Shown here: piece after piece, positions 57,055 through 64,000 of the stretch
Layout of the letters: each line of letters starts with the position of its first letter
Numbering within the stretch: the stretch's first letter is position 1
Assembly (NCBI RefSeq): GCF_036711975.1
Contig: NC_091967.1
Span: forward strand, 2,604,001 to 2,668,000
Source of the DNA: Onthophagus taurus
Taxonomy: Eukaryota > Arthropoda > Insecta > Coleoptera > Scarabaeidae
Direction: 5' to 3'
DNA length: 64,000 nt
Made by a program: the position numbers and the translations under genes
The notes under the pieces: generated by a model
The model's database searches: none
What the model was told of the DNA's origin: nothing
The model's input: only the letters and a program-made list of their open reading frames with translations

Positions 57055-57180
57055 AGCGTTAGAGACGTATGGCTAAACCCAAATGCTTGTAGTTCTAGAT
57101 CTAATGCTAGTTCTAGTAACAGTGCTAGTGTAAAACTGAACTACCACTAGACCTAGAACTAGAAAGTTTCGGGTATAGCC
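57055..57180. repeat. CTAG-rich hairpin repeat, copy 5
   Basis: GCTAAACCCAAATGCTTGTA through CTAGACCTAGAACTAGAAAG and GGGTATAGCC forms an inverted pair. It lies just outside the sidekick stop codon, so the hairpin may be transcribed in the 3' UTR. Confidence 0.7.
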
Positions 57181-57397
57181 ATGTGTCTGAAAACTTTATT
57201 AGTTCTAAGAGTCTTAAGAGATTTAATACACAAAAATAAATAATAAAATTGGTATAACCGGCGCCACTTTAGTCCATTGATAGTTTGTATTGGCGCGTGT
57301 ATTGGAAGGTTAAACTATTATATATTTTTTAGTTGATTAAATCATAATTATTCTTTACTCAATAATTAAGGTTAAATCGTTTTTTCTAACTAATTAT

Positions 57398-60300
57398 TTA
57401 AACGAACGATGAAAATCCGGGTAAAGGCGCTCGAGATCGTGCCATATTATTCATTATAATTTGACCACCGTTCAAACTTACAACTGCACTTCCTTCCGGT
57501 TCGGAATCCGTGTAACTTGAATAATTACGAACCGGTTTTTGACGCTTCCATGACTGTCGAAGCGTATCATTAACGTTCGCGTAATGATTTACAAATGAGT
57601 GAGGATCTGATCGGACGCTTTCATTTTCACTTTCAGAGCCCTAAAAAACACATTCAAAATGAATACATTTTGTAAATGGAAATCAAGGTGCTATCATCAT
57701 GCTTATGAAAATAAATTTAACTCATTCAACTTCAAACCATCTAAAATGCCAGTTATATCTAAAAGTACTTTCAAATTCTACAAAAATACGTGATTTTAAA
57801 TGATAATAATGATGATGATTGTAAACAATTGTCATAACAAAGTGTTTGGGAAATTAGTATAATTAAATTTTGTTGTTGGTGCAATAAACGTTACTTACTT
57901 TGCGCTTATAACTGATATTTCAGATTGCTAAGTTCATGGAAAGAACATTTACCAAAAATTAACCTAACATTAACTAAATTATGTTAAATACAATTTATCT
58001 CATATAACACCAACTACACTCAACCCCGTTATATGCTTTTTTTACTATTTCAATACATACCGGGAATTTTATATAACTCGTAATATATGAATGCATTAAC
58101 CATAGTTATGACACTACTATGCACCACATAAAATGCAACATATCTTAGTACAGGCAGTTTTGCAAAACACCTCCAAAAAGCTGAGTTGTTTAATAGCGAT
58201 TTTAAGGAAAAGTCTTTAGAAGCAATAGAAAATGAAGAAGAGAGTTTTATTATACTTCAAAAAACTCACATTCCGATTCAGTGGCTTCTTCAGAGCCACT
58301 GAAACGGAGGAGGTATTCTGAGGAAGATTTTTGATATTTTTTACGTGTTATTAAAAATTGTTTTGTTTATTTTGTTTGATAAAAGTGTTTCCTCGCCTTC
58401 TTTTAAATAATAAAAAGTTTTGAATGTTATTGGATCCTTTCTCCAACCTCTCCCTCAATTAAATATGCATTCACATATCTCCTTCTTGCACCACAATTTG
58501 TTTTTTTACTATGATTTCACAATATATTGAAAAACTGACATTTGCTCAGAAATAATTGTCATTCTTATTTATACAAATCAAATCATCACTTTAAATACAA
58601 ACATGAAATTAAAAAAGTTTTTTGCCTTTACTGAACTATTTACATATTGTAACTTATCTCATTCTTGCACCAGGCTCTTCAATTGCATTATGGCAATTTA
58701 CAGTTAGCAACACAGTTAGGAACCAAAATGTTTGGGGTCGGTATAAGGTCCGCCCATCACTGTGACGTGAATACTTAGGTTGTATGTATGTAGTTTCATG
58801 TGAGGTTGGTTAAACCACAGGTGGTATAACCAAAGCACTTGGGCCCCAACGGTCCCTTTGTACATCCTCACGGTTTAGTTCGGCCATGTGTAGGTCTATT
58901 TGGAGGAGTGAAAGATGTTCGAAAATGGCATCCGATCAGGCTGATACCGCTTCTCGCCTCGCCTTCAACCGGGCTGGTACTCCAACGCCCAGCAATTTGA
59001 AGACGACCCCCAAGCCGGGCTGGTACTCCAACGCCCAGAAACTTGGGTGCATGGCTGAATACCGCTCGAAGAGCGCAGACGCGCTTTCAACCCGTTTTTA
59101 AGTTCACAACCTCCAACTACACATGTATCTGACGACAACCAGAGATGTTAGACTGGTTGCCGGGACCGACGGCTTAACGTCCCCTCCGAAGGACGGGGAG
59201 GCGACTCGGCGTGTATTCACTGGGAATCGAACCCAGGACGCCGGCGTGGTAGCCCGAGAGCTTACCACGGGGGTTTCAAAACAAAACTGACCTATCCCAA
59301 CATTCTTCACGCTTTAATTGGAGTTTCTTCGCGCTTTAATTGGAGTTGCAAAAGAAAACTACCTGTCTTAACATTCCTTCACGCTATAATTAGAGGTTCA
59401 AAACAAAACTGACCTATCCCAACATTCTTCACGCTTTAATTAGGGTTTCTTCACGCTTTAATTGGAGTTGCAAAAGAAAACTACCTGTCTTAACATTCCT
59501 TCACGCTATAATTAGGGTCTCAAAACAAAACTGACCTATCCTAACATTCCTTCACGCTTTAATTGGAGTTTAAGAAGGAAACTACCTGTCTTAACATTCC
59601 TTCACGCTATAATTAGAGGATCAAAACAAAACTGACCTATCCCAACATTCTTCACGCTTTAATTGGAGTTTAAAAAGGAAACTACCTGTCTTAACATTCC
59701 TTCACGCTATAATTAGGGTTTCAAAACAAAACTGACCTATCATAACATTCCTTCACGCTTTAATTGGAGTTGCAAAATAAAACTACCTGTCTTCACATTC
59801 CTTCACGCTATAATTATGGTTTCAAAACAAAACTAACCTAACCTAACATTCTTTCCCCTGAATGATTAACAGTTCAAAAGAAAACTGACTTTGTAACATT
59901 TCCGGGAATCGCGGTTCTGAAGACGCACGGCTAAACCCGAATATTTCTAGGTCTAAGTCTAGTGTTAGTTCAATAAAAATATGCAACGTGGACAGTCACT
60001 AGAACTAACATTAGATCTACAACTAGAAACATTCAGAAATGTCGCATTTTATGTGGGACAAAGTAAGAAGGTACTCCCTGGTTTCTATGGAAATATATTT
60101 TTGTATATTGCATTTTAAGGTGATATTAACTATACAGGATGATTTATAACATACGGAGCAGACTAAAAAGGTAGGGGCCAAATTGAAGATATTTTCTTAA
60201 TAATGTTTTGACCACAACTTAATAATCACAAAGATATAGAACGTTAAAGTTCAACTAATGGCTGAGCATTTGTTCCCACATTTCGGGGTTACTTAAACAA

Positions 60301-63300
60301 TGCATAATTAACAAAAATAATAAAATCTTGGTAATATAGCAGTTACAGCTATTTAAAAATTAGAGGTAACAATGGTTTTTTTGCACTTTTACTGGTTATT
60401 AAAAAATCTTGTATTAAATATAATACGTCTCTTTATTTACATGTTTCGCCTGTCCTAGCAGGCATCTTCAGAATAGAGAGTAAGGTACAAGTTGAAAATA
60501 AAATTTTGAACAGTGGAAACTATTATATTGTTGAACTAATGACAAAATTCTTTTTAAAAATCACAAAAGGGGCGGATTTTAACAATATAACACTTTTATA
60601 TCTTAACAACTGGTTAACAACCAGTTGTTAAGACATTCTCGACACGTTACCATGACATTTTGTAAAAATTGCTTTATCGAAAAAATCCGCCCCTTTTGTG
60701 ATTTTTAAACAGAATTTTGTCATTAGTTCAACAATATAATAGTCTTATAATATATATATTATATCTTACAATATAATAGTTTTAGTCATCTCTAAAATCC
60801 GCCCCTTTTGTGATTTTTAAACAGAATTTTGTCATTAGTTCAACAATATAATAGTTTCCACTGTTCAAAATTTTATTTTCAACTTGTACCTTACTCTCTA
60901 TTCTGAAGATGCCTGCTAGGACAGGCGAAACATGTAAATAAAGAGACGTATTATATTTAATACAAGATTTTTTAATAACCAGTAAAAGTGCAAAAAAACC
61001 ATTGTTACCTCTAAATTAAAAAATTGGTTAAAAAAATGGACTACAACATCAACTTCGACTACATTTAAAAATTAGTTAAAATGCTCAAAAACTGGTATTT
61101 TTTTGTTGAGAACCGCTGATATAGTAGAAACCACGAGAGCTGGCAGTGACAGATCGCTTAAAAATGGTATGAATCAAGATATGGACGTACGACTTAGATT
61201 ATTTCACCACATACATTTAAATGTAGGTTATGTTAGTAATGGAGGTTATATGTCAAATATTGTCAAAGATATTATTTAATGATTTTCCTTTCAAAGAAAA
61301 CATTTTCGGGTTATGAAAACAAAAGGTCTACTATATAGTAGACGCCACGAAAGCTGGCAGTAAATCATCGTTTTCCGCTCTTACAAATGCCATACGTAGT
61401 TCACAAATCGCTAGAGAGTAATGTGTGTTAGAAAGAGATAGCATTAGTTTTATATGTCTGCTGTACAATTCAAATGGCCACGTCGAAAAACTACCTCTGT
61501 TCTTCTAGGGATGTAACTCTATAATTATAACCTCAAATCGAAACGTCTTGTGAGCGTTGTCATGAATCTGTTAGTATTTTGACAAGCCGAAAATGTTTTC
61601 TTTGAAAGGAAAATCATTAAATTAATATCTTTGACATATAACCTCCATTACTAACATAACCTACATTTAAATGTATGTGGTGAAATAATCTAAGTCGTAC
61701 GTCCATATCTTGATTCATACCATTTTTAAGCGATCTGTCACTGCCAGCTCTCGTGGTTTCTACTATAATTCTAGTTTTAGTACAATAAAAATATGCAATG
61801 TAGACTGTCACCAGAACTAACATTAGATCTACAACTAGAAACATTCAGAAATGTCGCATTTTATGTGGGACAAAGTAAGAAGGTACTCCCTGGTTTCTAT
61901 GGAAATATATTTTTGTATATTGCATTTTAAGGTGAAATTCACTATACAGGGTGATTATAACATACAGAGCATTCGGGGTTACTTAAACAATGCATAATTA
62001 ACAAAAATAATAAAATCTTGGTAATATAGCAGTTAAGGCTATTTAAAAATTAGTTAAAATGCTCAAAAACTGGTATTTTTTTGTTGAGAACCGCTGATAC
62101 CATGTTTTTATTGCTACCAATCTAGTTGCTTGGGTTACTTAGCAGCGGACATGTTTTTTAACGTCAAAATTAAACATCTATTATTTAAATTAAATTAATA
62201 TTAAAAAAAATAATTTAAATTATTTATTAATTATTAAATTTAACATCTATTACTTATTACTTAAACTACTGAAACAATAAATTGTCTACATTTACAGCTC
62301 CTTCAAAAATAAGGACGACATTGACAAATATTCTTATTGTTCTTCACTCAATATAAGCGGTTCTCAAAAATGGACATTAAATTATTAAAAAAAAAATTAA
62401 CATGCGATATCTATGTATCTATTAAGTTTTTAATAAAACATTATTAAGCAAATCTTTTCAGTTTGGCCCCTAGTACCTACCCTTTTAGTCTGCTCCTAAT
62501 GTTATAAATCACCCTGTATAAACAAATCACTTCAATTCATTGTTTACCATTGTGTTGGTTATTATTTTTTTAAACTAAATACTGAGATAAATTGTAATTT
62601 AAATGGAACCCATTTTTATTCTTCTATTCAATAATTATTAATTTAACTAAAATAATTTACCTGTGAGTCACTCGAACTTATTTCTGAAGGTTTCTCAGTA
62701 ACACTACTATCATCAGGATTCTCATCATAACCTTTCAAACTTTCCTCGTCGGAGTGATACGCTACTGAAGCTGGTGAAGGTCTCGGGGGGCTCTTCCCCA
62801 AAACAGGAGGCTGTTGATGATGTTGAACCGGTTTTCGCGCCAAAGTACTTCTTTTACTCAAAGTTCCCAAACCGCTTAAGTTACCACCTCCGTGACGTGA
62901 TCGATACAATTCCATCGCTAATTCTTGACGATCATCCATTGACATCGCCATTGATTCTTCTAACGTTTTTTGAGCTTCTTCTATTAGTTTTATTAATAAA
63001 AAGAAGAAAGAAATTATTAAAATATTACATAATTTAATTTTAAACAAAATTTTACTTACGTTTATATTTGTAACTTTTACTTTTGACGCATAATATAGCA
63101 ATAACCGTAATTATAATAATAATAGAAACAGCAGCTAACGCAACCATAAACCAAGTTTGTCGATAAAAAGATTTATGCTGCCTATAACCATATTCTAAAT
63201 AAAGCTTCGAAGGGATTAAAACGGCTTCATCTGAATACGCGGGGTAACTAATTCCAAATTTATTATAAGGAATGACCCGGAAATTGTACATGGTCGATGG

Positions 63301-64000
63301 CAATAAATTCTGATAAGAAATTGTAAAATCTTGTAAAGGACCGTTTGTTGTTTTTACAACTGTTTGCCAACGCAGATCATCTAAAAAAAAAAACATAAAT
63401 CTATAAATAAAATATATTGAAAAAAATGTTTTTGTAATTCACGACGGTAATGAAAGCAATAACAGTACTCAAACGGGCTATAATAAGATTTTAGTAACAT
63501 TTTATGGAACCAGTTGAAGTTGGTGCCATTGGGTCATTAATTTTTCTAGTTGTCAATGTGACAATGTTTGTCTAACACGTTCTTAGCATCGAATATAAGG
63601 TCCACAATGATGAGGACATTGAACTCTGAGCAATTTTTCTTATTTTGGGAGGTGTACATGAAACATTTTTGTCAGGTGAATACATTTTGTGTTTTGACAG
63701 TTTCTAATTGTCAATTCAAATTTCTATTTTCAAGTGTTACCAACTGCTACATACCTATTTCCCTACATTGTCAAAATTTATTTTATTTTTGAGAAAAAAA
63801 AGGATAAAAACGCGAATTACAAAAAATAGCATAAAAAACGAATTCGTGCATTTCAAACGTGTCTTACGAAACTTGTTTTTTAATATACTATTACCTTTTC
63901 GTTTAGATTCAACATAATAACCTAAAATAGGTCCTTTTCCACTTAATCCATTTAACCAATGTAATTCAACACTACTCAAAGTATTCACTAAGGTTAATTC
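57398..64000 (-). CDS. sdk: Sidekick C-terminus (cell-adhesion protein; 5' part outside window)
   Basis: Minus-strand exons >64000-63895, 63380-63060, 62980-62661 and 57640-57398 join to 329 residues ending at a stop (57398-57400). Sidekick is an immunoglobulin/fibronectin-III transmembrane adhesion protein acting in synaptic layer choice and, in flies, at tricellular junctions and in the eye. Visible are the end of the last fibronectin-III domain (VELHWLNGLSGKGPILGYYV, then STMYNFRVIPYNKFGISYP), a juxtamembrane PSKLYLEYGYRQHKSFYRQ, one transmembrane helix (WFMVALAAVSIIIIITVIA), then the cytoplasmic EAQKTLEESMAMSMDDRQEL and a Ser-rich tail. The C-terminus is PLPGFSSFV, the family's PDZ-binding end. 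The last intron (57641-62660) is 5 kb of repeats, and the 63381-63894 intron holds a MITE. Confidence 0.95.
58690..59285 (-). mobile_element. tRNA-derived SINE
   Basis: On the minus strand, 59275-59215 reads CGTGGTAAGCTCTCGGGCTA (box A-like) and GGGTTCGATTCCCAG (box B), so the head is tRNA-like but does not fold as a complete cloverleaf. The body continues with GACGTTAAGCCGTCGGTCCC, a stretch that recurs in several animal SINEs as far as I recall. Two near-identical GGGCTGGTACTCCAACGCCC segments lie at about 58970 and 59020. The sequence is markedly more GC-rich than its surroundings. The open frames on both strands are chance. Confidence 0.65.
59272..59870. repeat. Dimeric minisatellite (about 57-bp monomer, 115-bp dimer)
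   Basis: Units alternate: one contains CAAAACAAAACTGACCTATC and TTCACGCTTTAATTGG; the other contains AAACTACCTGTCTTAACATTC and TTCACGCTATAATTAG. Roughly five dimers are seen, and the array directly abuts the tRNA-like head of the SINE. Confidence 0.85.
59925..60035. repeat. CTAG-rich hairpin repeat, copy 6
   Basis: GGCTAAACCCGAATATTTCT through GTTAGTTCAATAAAAATATG to CTACAACTAGAAACATTCAG. It has the same border module (CAATAAAAATATGCAAC) as copies 1 and 4. Confidence 0.7.
60362..61018. repeat. Large palindrome with hammerhead-like motif
   Basis: AGGTAACAATGGTTTTTTTG at the left and its complement at the right (61000-61018) start inverted arms of about 270 bp. The right half also carries a direct duplication of the segment starting CGCCCCTTTTGTGATTTTTA. 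Each arm contains CTGAAGA...GCGAAAC (60903-60931 on plus; 60443-60472 on minus). Confidence 0.75.
61118..61770. repeat. Foldback element with about 190-bp arms
   Basis: TATAGTAGAAACCACGAGAG (61118) and the complement ending CTCTCGTGGTTTCTACTATA (61770) are matched through about 190 bp in each arm, around a spacer of about 280 bp. A diverged extra copy of the terminus (TAGTAGACGCCACGAAAGCT) lies at about 61336 in the spacer. No ORF. Confidence 0.75.
61768..61852. repeat. CTAG-rich repeat, copy 7, part of a duplicated block
   Basis: TTCTAGTTTTAGTACAATAA through CTACAACTAGAAACATTCAG matches 59955-60035. The match continues downstream (AAATGTCGCATTTTATGTGG to TTGTATATTGCATTTTAAGG) for about 190 bp, so 59955-60135 and 61775-61945 are a segmental duplicate. 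Confidence 0.75.
63427..63840 (-). mobile_element. MITE with TTTTTTGTAATTCGCG ends, copy 2
   Basis: Inverted copy of 33527-33990 filling most of the sidekick intron 63381-63894. Similarity runs slightly past the terminal motif on the right (TAGCATAAAAAACGAATTCG), so the true border may be near 63885. Confidence 0.7.

Larger units (their letters stand above)
55076..57397. other. RNF34-like/sidekick intergenic region and sidekick 3' UTR
   Basis: Contains a diverged direct duplication (AAATCTGAAGTTAGTTATCATATAATAG at about 55138, again near 55851), CTAG-rich hairpins (55970-56040; 57055-57180) and AT-rich sequence at 56200-57000 that probably includes the sidekick 3' UTR. No protein-coding frame is supported. 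Confidence 0.45.
60135..62516. mobile_element. CAGGATG-ended element, TA duplication, swollen by nested foldbacks
   Basis: Ends CAGGATGATTTATAACATAC (60135) and the complement of CAGGGTGATTTATAACATTA (62516) extend for about 120 bp and are flanked by TA (60133-60134, 62517-62518). A truncated copy lies at 11504-11640. The interior contains a large palindrome (60362-61018), a second foldback (61118-61770), a CTAG hairpin (61768-61852) and a truncated further end of the same family at 61944. No transposase ORF was seen. It lies in the last sidekick intron. Confidence 0.72.

Noticed and set aside
59215-59275. A tRNA gene
   Set aside because: Box A- and box B-like sequences are present, but the acceptor stem and anticodon arm do not pair properly and the sequence continues into a SINE body.
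58886-59310. Small genes in the GC-rich patch of the sidekick intron
   Set aside because: Both ORFs lie in the SINE; the GC content explains the open frames.
1-64000. Viral or bacterial insertion, operon or toxin system
   Set aside because: No contiguous intronless gene cluster, phage-type gene or foreign codon pattern was found; non-host genes are all transposon-derived.

Overview
The window is animal nuclear DNA, AT-rich and intron-bearing. The gene set (Prp31, Ost48, Epac, an RNF34/rififylin-type RING protein, Sidekick) and the transposon spectrum point to an insect. A beetle is my best guess, but it is an inference: no mitochondrial or rRNA marker is present.

Layout. 62-140 (-) is the first coding exon of an unidentified gene leaving the left edge, head-to-head with Prp31 (1034-2628, +, 3 exons). 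Ost48/DDOST (3653-5193, -, 5 exons) converges on Prp31. Epac, the cAMP-regulated Rap exchange factor, occupies 6681-49539 (+, 17 coding exons). Its exons 1-6 are spread over about 28 kb, while exons 7-15 lie in 2.6 kb separated mostly by introns of 50-70 bp. Downstream are an I-type LINE (50678-52904), an RNF34-like E3 ligase (53449-54566, -, 5 exons) and the 3' end of sidekick (57398 to beyond 64000, -). All five named reading frames close without internal stops when spliced at GT-AG sites.

Most of the rest is repeats. The Epac introns hold four blocks of a roughly 360-bp dimeric satellite (2 x about 180 bp), a 5'-truncated LINE inside one block, a piggyBac relic, and several TA-flanked inverted-repeat elements whose ends read CAGGGTG or CAGGATG. 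Two of these elements carry mariner-like transposases with a DUF4817-type N-terminus. There is also an element encoding a protein of the FSDSCGGQN type (DUF7869-like by my recollection), interrupted by a foldback element that is itself interrupted by a PIF/Harbinger derivative. The sidekick intron holds a tRNA-derived SINE, a dimeric minisatellite and a composite foldback region.

The most interesting structure is at 46141-48289: a block of the 360-bp satellite enclosed by hAT-type inverted repeats and a perfect 8-bp target duplication, with hAT transposase remnants. A second satellite block (from 8000) starts with the same hAT end and a different piece of a hAT transposase. Together they suggest a satellite carried around the genome inside a DNA transposon. 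I found no operon, phage, CRISPR or viral system; the unusual biology here lies in the repeats.
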